From JAGLQA01 sp023135565 (lineage in GTDB: Bacteria; Acidobacteriota; Aminicenantia; UBA2199), in the NCBI GenBank assembly GCA_030639305.1, contig DAOWCY010000210.1:1-12239 (forward strand): a stretch of DNA of 12,239 nt, written 5' to 3'. Each line of letters begins with the position of its first letter. The first letter of the stretch is position 1. Shown here piece by piece: positions 1-6,564 of the stretch. The notes beneath the pieces were generated by a model. It was given only the letters and a program-made list of their open reading frames with translations. It had not been told where the DNA came from and searched no databases. The translations under genes were made by a program, and so were the position numbers.

Positions 1-1
1 A

Positions 2-100
2 CTGCGTAAGAAAAACTTAACTCAGTTTATTCAGCATGTATATCATGCAAATAATGAAGAAATTAAGAGGATTACAAGGGAATTACTTGACACTTCGTAA
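2..100 (+). CDS. C-terminal fragment of an unidentified protein
   Basis: An open frame runs from the window edge to a TAA at 98-100 and gives the last 32 residues of a protein whose start lies outside. The tail is hydrophilic and probably helical (it contains TQFIQHVYHANNEEIKRIT). No motif identifies the family. A 13-bp inverted repeat of the type seen near REP-associated tyrosine transposases starts 51 bp after the stop, so a transposase tail is possible, but that is a guess from context only. It could equally be a chance open end, since nothing upstream can be checked. Confidence 0.4.
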   Translation: MRKKNLTQFIQHVYHANNEEIKRITRELLDTS

Positions 101-150
101 GTGGGGAGTGGGGCAGCTTAACTATTACTTTTCCCGGGAATGTGCATCCG

Positions 151-220
151 GGGGTCAGGTCTTGAATTTTTGAATTCGCTGCAATCAACCGGAAAACACT
201 ATAATGAAAGACCTGACCCC
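151..220. repeat. 13-bp inverted repeat, possible mobile-element end
   Basis: The arm ggggtcaggtctt (151-163) is repeated exactly as its reverse complement at 208-220, with 44 bases between. Arms like this are known from REP/BIME-like and IS200-type (Y1 transposase) elements; that link is from memory, not shown here. The right arm ends 9 bp before the surviving part of the leader-distal CRISPR repeat, so an insertion or deletion may have truncated the array end. The arms could also form a hairpin that ends transcription of the array from the right, although no T-run follows. Confidence 0.55.
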
Positions 221-229
221 GCTAATCGG

Positions 230-1066
230 CAATCCTTGTTTTAATGGAAGTACCACTTCAACGGCCACTGTTTTGTATTGAGGATATATGTGTTTTTTAG
301 TTTCAATCCTTGTTTTAATGGAAGTACCACTTCAACGTTTGGTATGCCAATGAGTACAACTATACACTTGAGTTTCAATCCTTGTTTTAATGGAAGTACC
401 ACTTCAACTGCGTTCTTTCACCGACACATATACAACCTATGATTTGTTTCAATCCTTGTTTTAATGGAAGTACCACTTCAACAAAGCTCGATTGACATGG
501 AAAAACTAAAAGAGAATATGTTTCAATCCTTGTTTTAATGGAAGTACCACTTCAACAAAGAAGAGTTCGGGGCCAACGCCATCGTAACCAAACGTTTCAA
601 TCCTTGTTTTAATGGAAGTACCACTTCAACTCGGTAAGCTTTCTCAACCTTACAGGGCGCGGGTGCGTTTCAATCCTTGTTTTAATGGAAGTACCACTTC
701 AACGAAGTAAATCAATTAAACAGGAGAAAAGAAATGAAGTTTCAATCCTTGTTTTAATGGAAGTACCACTTCAACCGACACGCTGCCCAAAAACATTGAA
801 ACGGAAACCGTGTTTCAATCCTTGTTTTAATGGAAGTACCACTTCAACCCGGACTGCCGGTGTGGGCATCGGACACTATTGGTTGTTTCAATCCTTGTTT
901 TAATGGAAGTACCACTTCAACACCGAAAGGCTTGCGGTAAAATTAATCGAAAAATGGGTTTCAATCCTTGTTTTAATGGAAGTACCACTTCAACTCCATG
1001 CTGCTTGATATTGAGGGGGGCTAAAATGAGTTTCAATCCTTGTTTTAATGGAAGTACCACTTCAAC
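230..1066 (-). CRISPR. CRISPR array, 12 repeats and 11 spacers
   Basis: Eleven identical 37-bp repeats begin with GTTTCAATCC and end with CCACTTCAAC on the plus strand. They start at 300, 372, 446, 520, 594, 667, 739, 812, 885, 958 and 1030. A twelfth, partial copy at 230-262 has lost its first 4 bases. Spacers are 35-37 bp and all different. On the minus strand the repeat ends in ATTGAAAC, the usual 3' end of type I-B/III repeats and the origin of the crRNA 5' tag. The degenerate copy lies at the left, which marks the leader-distal end. Transcription is therefore right to left, with the leader at 1067 onward. No cas gene is in the window, so the subtype is not fixed. Confidence 0.98.
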
Positions 1067-1234
1067 AGCACTTTTGGCTTTTCAACTGATATATCGGGCG
1101 TAAAACCCGATTTTTGAAACGACTTTTTTGCTCATTTTTCAACCTAAAACCGCCTTTTTTTGGCCTTTTTTAGCCGCTTTGCGCTCGTTTTTATGCCCGA
1201 AAACCATTATATATCGGCCATTTAGAAACATCAA
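1067..1234 (-). promoter_or_regulatory. CRISPR leader, A/T-rich, with promoter
   Basis: This stretch adjoins the last intact repeat and is A/T-rich with long T-runs on the plus strand, as leaders usually are. A small inverted repeat lies next to the array (ATCGGG 1093-1098, CCCGAT 1106-1111). The string tatatcgg occurs at 1090-1097 and again near 1209-1216. Leader function is inferred from array polarity and position. Confidence 0.6.
1206..1234 (-). promoter_or_regulatory. Minus-strand promoter for the CRISPR array
   Basis: Read on the minus strand, TTGATG (1234-1229) and TATAAT (1211-1206) are separated by exactly 17 bp. The -10 is perfect and the -35 matches at four of six positions. Transcription would start near 1199 and reach the first repeat after about 130 nt, as expected for a pre-crRNA promoter. 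Confidence 0.6.
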
Positions 1235-1716
1235 CCCGGCTTCTTTCCGGAAATTGGGTATAAGAAAATCAATTGTCAAAGACATATTAAAAACCAACCT
1301 GGTCCATTTAATCAATAAAATATTAGTATATACCCTTAAAAAGAAAATTTCAACCCTCTATAAAATTTTTTCTAACGGCTCCACACATCGCGTCCCTTCT
1401 CCGACTTAATCAACGAAGCACACTCTCACTACTATACGCCCCTACCCCGGCTGAAAAGAAACAATCGACCGGGAAAAAACCCAATCAGGCAAAAGCCTGC
1501 CTTAATTTTTCGCATCCAGCCTGTTTGAGGATAATGAACCCCGGCAACCTAAATGCGCCGCTGGGAACTCGGTGTTAGCAGCCAAAATGCCGGTTCTTTC
1601 CCGGAAAGAGCGTCTCGTTTTTTCAATCCGGGATGAGCGCGACCGGATTGTTCGCCTAATCCAGCCCGGGATAGCTTATTGGCAAACGACAGGTGAATCT
1701 TGGGCCGCGGGAGGGG
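1235..1716. other. Gene-free region with several hairpins
   Basis: No credible coding frame was found on either strand. The left part is A/T-rich; from about 1440 it becomes G/C-rich and structured. CAGGC/GCCTG (1486-1499, loop AAAA) is followed by a short T-run at 1506-1510 and could be a weak plus-strand terminator. CCGGCA (1541-1546) can pair with TGCCGG (1588-1593). CAATCCGG (1624-1631) can pair with CCGGATTG (1643-1650), and GGATT (1645-1649) can alternatively pair with AATCC (1658-1662). I tried cobalamin, SAM, TPP, glycine and c-di-GMP riboswitch signatures and none fits. The region may hold an unrecognised RNA or a mobile-element remnant. Confidence 0.45.
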
Positions 1717-1745
1717 TTGACAGCAGGTTTTTTTTTGGTTAATAT
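1717..1745 (+). promoter_or_regulatory. Strong sigma-70-type promoter of the mutase operon
   Basis: TTGACA (1717-1722) and TAATAT (1740-1745) are spaced by exactly 17 bp; the spacer contains nine consecutive T. The predicted start is near 1752, just before the ribosome site AAGGAA (1753-1758) of the gene starting at 1767. The 5' untranslated region would thus be very short and would exclude the structured region upstream. Confidence 0.8.
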
Positions 1746-1766
1746 ACCTTTTAAGGAATTCTAATC

Positions 1767-2180
1767 ATGAATAAAAATGAAAGTTCAAACGAAAAAAAGA
1801 TCAAGGTATTGATTGCAAAACCAGGATTGGATGGCCACGATCGAGGCGCAAAAGTAGTCATCCACGCCCTTAAAGAAGCGGGCATGGATGTGCTGTATAC
1901 CGGCCTCCATAACACCGTAGAGGAAATCGTGGATACTGCTGAAAAAGAAAATGTCGATGTGATCGGCATGTCGGTCTATTCCGGCGCTCATTTGCCACTA
2001 AGTAAAAAATTGATGGATTTGCTGGCGAAGAAAGGTCTCAGGCTGTCGGTTTTGATCGGCGGCAATATTCCCAAAAGAGACATAGAAACCATGAAAAGCC
2101 TCGGTGTAAAAGGGGTTTTTCCCACAGGCGCCAATTTAAAAAAGATCGTGGAGTTTATTAAAGGGTCGGTGACCCCTTAG
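1767..2180 (+). CDS. B12-binding small subunit of an acyl-CoA mutase
   Basis: This 137-residue protein is a free-standing cobalamin-binding domain of the methylmalonyl-CoA mutase type. It binds adenosylcobalamin and, with the catalytic subunit encoded next, forms a cytoplasmic radical mutase. The signature DGHDRG at residues 22-27 supplies the His (H24) that replaces the lower base of B12 (D-x-H-x-x-G). Further on come IGMSVYSGAH (about 68-77) and LIGGNIP (about 93-99), the usual S and GG motifs of the Rossmann-like fold. The length matches stand-alone small subunits such as those of isobutyryl- and 2-hydroxyisobutyryl-CoA mutase. AAGGAA at 1753-1758 is 8 bases from the ATG, and a consensus promoter lies just upstream. 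The family is certain; the substrate is set by the large subunit and is not known. Confidence 0.93.
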   Translation: MNKNESSNEKKIKVLIAKPGLDGHDRGAKVVIHALKEAGMDVLYTGLHNTVEEIVDTAEKENVDVIGMSVYSGAHLPLSKKLMDLLAKKGLRLSVLIGGNIPKRDIETMKSLGVKGVFPTGANLKKIVEFIKGSVTP

Positions 2181-2193
2181 TTCTATATATAGT

Positions 2194-2290
2194 AAAGTAG
2201 AGGAAAAAAAGCCACCGGACGGTGGGAACTTGAAATATATACGACATGTTTTTCATTACCGCCAAGTAATGGCAAAGTAGAGGAAAAAAA
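2194..2290 (+). repeat. Duplicated 17-bp ribosome-site segment
   Basis: The string aaagtagaggaaaaaaa occurs at 2194-2210 and again at 2274-2290. The second copy carries the GAGG (2280-2283) used by the mutase large subunit at 2296. The first copy has no start codon behind it and is followed by a hairpin, CCACC/GGTGG (2212-2225, loop GGAC). The gap between the two mutase genes therefore looks like a local duplication of a translation-initiation region. Confidence 0.7.
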
Positions 2291-2295
2291 ATAAA

Positions 2296-3912
2296 ATGAG
2301 CAATACTAAAACAGACGAAATTAAAGATGTTATCCTGGAATCGGGTATCAAAGTCAAGCCGGTCTATGGCCCGGAAGATATCAAAGAGATAGACTTCGAT
2401 AAAGAGATAGGTCAACCGGGAGAATATCCTTTTACCCGGGGCATCCACCCCCAGATGTACCGCAAACGCCCCTGGACCATGAGGCAGTATTCAGGATTTG
2501 CCGGGGCTAAAGAAACCAACAAAAGGTTCAAATGGCTTTTAGAGCAGGGCCAAACAGCCCTCAATGTGGCTTTCGACCTGCCCACCCAGATGGGTTTGGA
2601 TTCCGACGACCACCGGGCGGAAGGCGAAATAGGCCGGGTGGGTATGGCAATCGACACTTTAAAAGATTTAGAAGAGGCATTCGCTGAAATACCCATCGAA
2701 AAAATAAGCACCTCGCTTACTATTAACCCCGTTGCTTCGATTATGATGGCCATGTACTTAGTAGTGGCGGAAAAACACGGCATCCCCTGGGACAAGGTCA
2801 GGGGCACCACCCAGAACGATATTTTGAAAGAATACATCGGCAGGGGCACCTGGATTTTCCCGGTGGAACCATCTATCCGCCTGATCGGCGACATGGTGGA
2901 ATTTTGTTCTAAAAGTGTGCCTAAATTTAATCCCTTCAGTGTCTGCGGTTATCACATCAGGGAATCCGGGGCAACGCCGGTGCAGGAGATGGCTTATGCT
3001 TTCGAGATAGCCACTGCTTACGTCCAACACATCCTGGAACGGGGATTAAAAATCGACGATTTTGCCGGGCGCATCGCTTTTAATTTCGACATCCACGGCA
3101 ACCTTTGGGAGCAGGTAGCCAAATTCAGGGCCGGCAGAAAGCTGTGGGCAAAAATCATAAAAGAACGTTTCGGCGCCAAAAACCCGCGTTCCATGACCCT
3201 GCGCATGATCGCCGGCGGCGGCGGCGGCGGGCTGACTATCGAAGAGCCGGAAAACAACATAGTTAGGGGCGCTTATTATGGACTAATTTCGGCTTTAAGC
3301 GGCACCCAGACCATGGCGCTTTGTTCTTATGATGAAGCCTATACTATCCCCTCTAAAAAAGCGGCCTTGATTTCTCTGCGCACCATGCAGATACTGGCCG
3401 ACGAAATGGGCCTAACCGACACCGTAGACCCCCTGGCCGGTTCTTATTATATCGAATGGTTGACTGCGGAAATGGAAAAAAAGATCGCCGCCTGCATGGC
3501 AGAAGTAGAAGCCCGGGGCGGCATGATCCAGGCCGTAGAAAGCGGTTATATCCAGGAACAGGTATCGTACCAGGCTTATCTTTATGAGAAAAAGGTGCAG
3601 TCCGGTGAGATTGCCAAAATCGGCGTCAACAAATATGCCGCTGGAGAAGAAGAGGAAAGGGACGTGGAATTCCATCCTTACGACCCCGGCGCAGCCGATG
3701 GACAAAAGAAACGTTTGCAGGAGGTCAAATCGACCCGGGACGAAAAGGCAGTACAGGAAGCGCTGGCAAAGTTAAAACAAGCGGCTCAGGGTAAAGAAAA
3801 TGTTATGCCTTTTATTTTGCAGGCAGTCAGGAGTTATGCCACGCTTGGTGAGATGACCGGTGTATTCCGGCAGGTATTTGGCGAATTCAGGGAACCGGCA
3901 GCAGCGAAGTAG
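2296..3912 (+). CDS. Catalytic large subunit of a B12-dependent acyl-CoA mutase, divergent
   Basis: The 538-residue protein is the TIM-barrel catalytic chain of the methylmalonyl-CoA mutase family without the B12 domain, which is the preceding gene. The N-terminal motif YPFTRGIHPQMY and WTMRQYSGF are typical. Aligned by eye to Propionibacterium MCM, Y65 matches Y89, R183 matches R207, H220 matches H244 and R259 matches R283. Y89 and R207 hold the substrate carboxylate in MCM and are changed in isobutyryl- and hydroxyisobutyryl-CoA mutases, so a dicarboxylyl-CoA substrate is likely. However, the conserved THSQTSGWS segment is replaced by MIAGGGGGG (304-312), so the H328 and Q330 positions become I305 and G307. 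LHTNS is replaced by MALCS, and S285 becomes A261. This is a separate branch of the family; the exact reaction is unknown. The ribosome site is GAGG at 2280-2283. Confidence 0.9.
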   Translation: MSNTKTDEIKDVILESGIKVKPVYGPEDIKEIDFDKEIGQPGEYPFTRGIHPQMYRKRPWTMRQYSGFAGAKETNKRFKWLLEQGQTALNVAFDLPTQMGLDSDDHRAEGEIGRVGMAIDTLKDLEEAFAEIPIEKISTSLTINPVASIMMAMYLVVAEKHGIPWDKVRGTTQNDILKEYIGRGTWIFPVEPSIRLIGDMVEFCSKSVPKFNPFSVCGYHIRESGATPVQEMAYAFEIATAYVQHILERGLKIDDFAGRIAFNFDIHGNLWEQVAKFRAGRKLWAKIIKERFGAKNPRSMTLRMIAGGGGGGLTIEEPENNIVRGAYYGLISALSGTQTMALCSYDEAYTIPSKKAALISLRTMQILADEMGLTDTVDPLAGSYYIEWLTAEMEKKIAACMAEVEARGGMIQAVESGYIQEQVSYQAYLYEKKVQSGEIAKIGVNKYAAGEEEERDVEFHPYDPGAADGQKKRLQEVKSTRDEKAVQEALAKLKQAAQGKENVMPFILQAVRSYATLGEMTGVFRQVFGEFREPAAAK

Positions 3913-3924
3913 GACTTAATAATG

Positions 3925-3951
3925 ACTTTACTATTACAAAGTGCTTTTTTT
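3925..3951 (+). terminator. Weak terminator-like hairpin after the mutase gene
   Basis: ACTTT (3925-3929) can pair with AAAGT (3938-3942), and seven T follow at 3945-3951. The stem is short and A/T-only, so termination would be partial at best. Confidence 0.25.
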
Positions 3952-3953
3952 AC

Positions 3954-3980
3954 CACGAAGGACACGAAGGGCACGAAGGA
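3954..3980. repeat. Three tandem copies of a 9-bp repeat
   Basis: CACGAAGGA, CACGAAGGG and CACGAAGGA follow one another without gaps. Short arrays of this motif recur between genes in many environmental bacterial genomes (general knowledge). No function is evident. Confidence 0.85.
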
Positions 3981-4018
3981 AAAAAATGCAAACAGCTTGC
4001 AGTGGAAATATCTCCCCT

Positions 4019-4231
4019 GCCGCGAAGCGGCTCAACAAAAGTTTTGTTCAAACTTTTCCAACCCCGTACGCACGGGGAGGCGATGAGAGGCTTCCCATGG
4101 TAGAAAAGCTTTTCGCTTTTTTCAACAAAAGTTTTGTTCAAACTTTTCCAACCCCGCGGCGCGGGGAGCCAATGAGGGGCTTTCCATGGTAGAAAAGCTT
4201 ATCGCTCAACAAAAGTTTTGTTCAAACTTTT
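4019..4231 (+). repeat. Tandem structured repeat, 2.3 units of about 84-90 bp
   Basis: The string tcaacaaaagttttgttc starts at 4032, 4122 and 4206, giving units of 90 and 84 bp and a partial third. Each full unit holds a hairpin AAAAGTTT/AAACTTTT, then a G/C hairpin, then a third hairpin. The G/C stem is CCCCGT/ACGGGG in unit 1 (4062-4077) and CCCCGC/GCGGGG in unit 2 (4152-4166), so its last pair has changed from T-A to C-G. The third stem is GGCTT/AAGCT (4089-4110) and GGCTTT/AAAGCT (4178-4199). A related unit lies at 8321-8400. The block is preceded by GCCGC/GCGGC (4019-4031). This fills most of the 359-bp gap before the next gene. Confidence 0.8.
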
Positions 4232-4266
4232 ACAAAAGTTTGGCCCCCGGCAGGGCCGCCGGAGGC
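4207..4266 (+). promoter_or_regulatory. Dispersed repeat, copy A, carrying the ribosome site of the HyuA gene
   Basis: This 60-bp element matches an inverted copy at 6421-6480 at 57 of 60 positions and a copy at 10934-10993 at 52 of 60 (counted by eye). It contains AAAAGTTT (4211-4218), AAACTTTT (4224-4231) and AAAAGTTT (4234-4241), so the middle segment can pair with either neighbour. Its end, GCCGGAGGC (4258-4266), holds the GGAGG that lies 6 bases before the ATG at 4272. CCCCCGGC just upstream can pair with GCCGGAGG with one mismatch and would hide this site, whereas GGCCC pairing with GGGCC would free it. The switch is inference. Confidence 0.65.
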
Positions 4267-4271
4267 ATAAC

Positions 4272-6380
4272 ATGAAATATAAAATAGGCATCGACGTAGG
4301 CGGTACATTCACCGATTTTTTGTTAACTTCTGAAGATGGGCAATCGCAAGTATACAAAGTATTATCTACCCCGGAAGACCCGTCCATCGGGCTTTTGAAC
4401 GGTCTTGAAGAGATGGCCGCGGACAAAGATTTATCTTTAGGCGAATTTATCGACCGGGTAAGCACTATTGTTCACGGCACCACGGTGACCACCAATGCCG
4501 TATTAACCCGCTGCGGCGCTAAGACCGGGCTGTTAACCAGCGCAGGGTTACGGGACGCCTTAGAGATGAGGCGCGGCATCAGGGAAAAACAATATGACAA
4601 CCGCTATACTAACGTAGAACCTTTAGTGCCGCGATATTTGAGATACCCTATCGAAGAGCGGCTCGATTACAAAGGCGACACAGTCACAAATCTCAAAGAG
4701 GCCGGTGTGTTCGACGCCGTCGAATTATTCAAAAAAGAAAAAATCGACGCGGTCGCCATCTGTTTTATGAACTCTTTTGCCAACCCCGCCCATGAAAACA
4801 GGGCAGCGGAAATCATAAAAAAAGAACTGCCCGGTTCCTACCTGACCGTATCATCTTCTTTTTTGCCCAGTATCCGTTTTTATGACCGCATCAGCACCAC
4901 GGTGTTGAACTCCTACGTAGGGCCGATATTAAGGAACTATTTAACCAGCCTGTTAAAAAAATTAGAAGACACCGGTTTTAAAGGCATCCTGCTCATCATG
5001 CAGTCTAACGGCGGCGTCATATCGCCGCAGTTTGCCATGGACAATGCAGCGGTAACCCTGTTATCAGGGCCCGCCGGAGGACCGGTGGCCGGTATCGAGT
5101 ATACCGCCATCCACGATTACAGCGACTGTATTACCGTAGATATGGGCGGCACCAGCTTCGACGCCGCCCTAATCAAAAACAGGACTCCCTTAGTGACCAA
5201 TGAAGGCGAAATCGAACGGCTCAGGTTGGCGCTGCCTATGTTGGGGATCGTCACTATCGGCGCCGGAGGCGGCAGTATCGGCTGGGTGGATGAAGGCGGC
5301 CTGCTGCGCATGGGGCCGCAGAGCGCCGGATCTCAACCCGGCCCGGCCTGTTATGACCGCGGCGGCGAACTACCCACCTGCACCGATGCGGACCTGATAT
5401 TAGGATATTTAGACAAAGATTTTTTTGCCGGAGGGAAATTACCTCTTAATTACGATAAAGCGGTAAAAGCCGTCAAAGAGCACATTGCCGGTAAGTTAAA
5501 AATGGACGTAGTGGAAGCCGCTGCCGGCATGTACCGCGTCATCAACGTCAACATGGCTTCGGGCGTCAGGGAAGTGAGTGTCAAGCGCGGCGAAGACCCG
5601 CGGGAATTTCCCTTAGTTATAGCCGGAGGCGCCGGCCCGGTTCATGCCTGCATGATCGCATTGGAACTGGAAATCCCGGTTATGATCGTCCCGCGAGAAT
5701 CTTCGATTTTTTGTGCTGCGGGGATGTTGATGTCCGACTTGAAGCATAATTTTGTCAGGACCTACCCTACCCTGTTGGATAATTTAGACAAAAAAAAGTT
5801 CAAAACCATATTTGCCGAAATGGAGCAGGAAGCCCGGGAACTGCTTGAAGAGGAGCATATCCCGGAGTCTGCCGTTCAATATATTTACTCTTTAGACATG
5901 AGGTATCTCAAGCAGTACCACGAATTGAACGTAGTCATAACCGAAGAAGAGGTACACAAAGGCATGTTCGCCAGTATAGCCGCGAAATTTCATCCCGAGC
6001 ATTCGCGCTTGTACGGTTATTCTTTAGAGGAAGAAGGAACGCCCATCGAGTTAATTAATATACGGCTTTTAAGCGTCGGCAAAACCGTAAAACCGAAGTT
6101 TATGGAAGAAACTTATGCCGGGGCGCACCCGGCAGCCGCTTTTAAGAAAAAAAGGGAAGTGTGGCTGCCTTTAGAGAGTGCGTTCCGGGAAGTGCCCGTA
6201 TATGACGGCGCGAAGCTGCGTTTCGGAAACAAAGTGCCGGGGCCGGCAATTATCGAGCAGGTTAACACCACTACTTTTGTGACCCCCGAGTACAGTGTCA
6301 TGTGTGACAAATACGGCAGTTATACCATGTATTTAAAAGAAAAAGAATCGGAAATCGAGAAAAATATTTTAGGCGAATGA
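4272..6380 (+). CDS. HyuA-like ATPase subunit (hydantoinase A/acetone carboxylase beta family)
   Basis: The 702-residue protein belongs to the hydantoinase A/5-oxoprolinase family, whose members use ATP to activate a carbonyl or carboxylate for hydrolysis or carboxylation, together with a HyuB-type subunit. The actin-like ATPase motifs are clear: GIDVGGTFTDF (6-16), HGTTVTTNAV (68-77), QSNGG (244-248), LSGPAGG (264-270) and DMGGTSFD (290-297). IGAGGGSIGW and GPQSAGSQPGPACY follow, and the C-terminal part has the usual AGGAGPVHA. The length is normal for the family. I chose the ATG at 4272 because GGAGG stands 6 bases before it and the following MKYKIGIDVGG is the expected N-terminus; an in-frame ATG 54 bases upstream lies inside the repeat. 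Possible roles include a ketone carboxylase, lactamase or hydantoinase; the sequence does not decide. Confidence 0.9.
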   Translation: MKYKIGIDVGGTFTDFLLTSEDGQSQVYKVLSTPEDPSIGLLNGLEEMAADKDLSLGEFIDRVSTIVHGTTVTTNAVLTRCGAKTGLLTSAGLRDALEMRRGIREKQYDNRYTNVEPLVPRYLRYPIEERLDYKGDTVTNLKEAGVFDAVELFKKEKIDAVAICFMNSFANPAHENRAAEIIKKELPGSYLTVSSSFLPSIRFYDRISTTVLNSYVGPILRNYLTSLLKKLEDTGFKGILLIMQSNGGVISPQFAMDNAAVTLLSGPAGGPVAGIEYTAIHDYSDCITVDMGGTSFDAALIKNRTPLVTNEGEIERLRLALPMLGIVTIGAGGGSIGWVDEGGLLRMGPQSAGSQPGPACYDRGGELPTCTDADLILGYLDKDFFAGGKLPLNYDKAVKAVKEHIAGKLKMDVVEAAAGMYRVINVNMASGVREVSVKRGEDPREFPLVIAGGAGPVHACMIALELEIPVMIVPRESSIFCAAGMLMSDLKHNFVRTYPTLLDNLDKKKFKTIFAEMEQEARELLEEEHIPESAVQYIYSLDMRYLKQYHELNVVITEEEVHKGMFASIAAKFHPEHSRLYGYSLEEEGTPIELINIRLLSVGKTVKPKFMEETYAGAHPAAAFKKKREVWLPLESAFREVPVYDGAKLRFGNKVPGPAIIEQVNTTTFVTPEYSVMCDKYGSYTMYLKEKESEIEKNILGE

Positions 6381-6420
6381 ACACAGTACAATTTTTATTT
6401 ATTAAAAATTTAATGAATTT

Positions 6421-6480
6421 GCCTCCGGCGGCCCTGCCGGGGGCCAAACTTTTGAAAAAGTTTGATCAAAACTTTTGCTG
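6421..6480 (-). repeat. Dispersed repeat, copy B, inverted
   Basis: The reverse complement of this segment matches the element at 4207-4266 at 57 of 60 positions, including the full GGCCCCCGGC...GCCGGAGGC end, which here reads toward 6421 on the minus strand. It begins 41 bp after the HyuA gene stop and points away from the next gene, so it cannot supply that gene's ribosome site. The same element in both orientations shows that it moves or recombines as a unit. Confidence 0.8.
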
Positions 6481-6516
6481 CGTCGCGGAGCGGCTTAATG
6501 AAAGTTTTGCGGGGGT

Positions 6517-6558
6517 GCAGGGGGCAGTTTTCCAAAAGAGCCCCCTGCCTGCCGGAGG
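6517..6558 (+). promoter_or_regulatory. Stable hairpin next to the HyuB ribosome site
   Basis: GCAGGGGGC (6517-6525) pairs perfectly with GCCCCCTGC (6540-6548); the loop can extend the stem through TTTT/AAAA. GCCGGAGGC (6551-6559) follows at once, with GGAGG at 6554-6558, 6 bases before the ATG at 6565. GCCT (6547-6550) could also pair with AGGC (6556-6559) over this site. No T-run follows, so a role in mRNA stability or translation is more likely than termination. Confidence 0.6.
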
Positions 6559-6564
6559 CAAAAA

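Noticed and set aside
685..1103. Two open plus-strand frames within the CRISPR array
   Set aside because: Their translations are repeats of the CRISPR unit read as protein; the array explains them.
1128..1409. Open plus-strand frame of 93 codons beginning with TTG
   Set aside because: It has no ribosome site, a low-complexity composition, and lies over the CRISPR leader and promoter.
1500..1700. Cobalamin riboswitch upstream of the B12-dependent mutase
   Set aside because: GGGAACTCGGTG at 1563-1574 resembles part of the core, but the B12 box and the rest of the conserved core are missing, and the operon promoter lies downstream.
2296..3912. Isobutyryl-CoA or 2-hydroxyisobutyryl-CoA mutase
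   Set aside because: Those enzymes change the residues equivalent to Y89 and R207 of MCM; both are kept here as Y65 and R183.
3941..4192. Open frames on both strands between the mutase and HyuA genes
   Set aside because: They consist of the 9-bp tandem repeat and the structured repeat units; no ribosome site and no protein-like composition.
4218..4271. Upstream in-frame ATG as the start of the HyuA gene
   Set aside because: It lies inside the dispersed repeat without a ribosome site; the ATG at 4272 has GGAGG at ideal spacing and gives the family's normal N-terminus.
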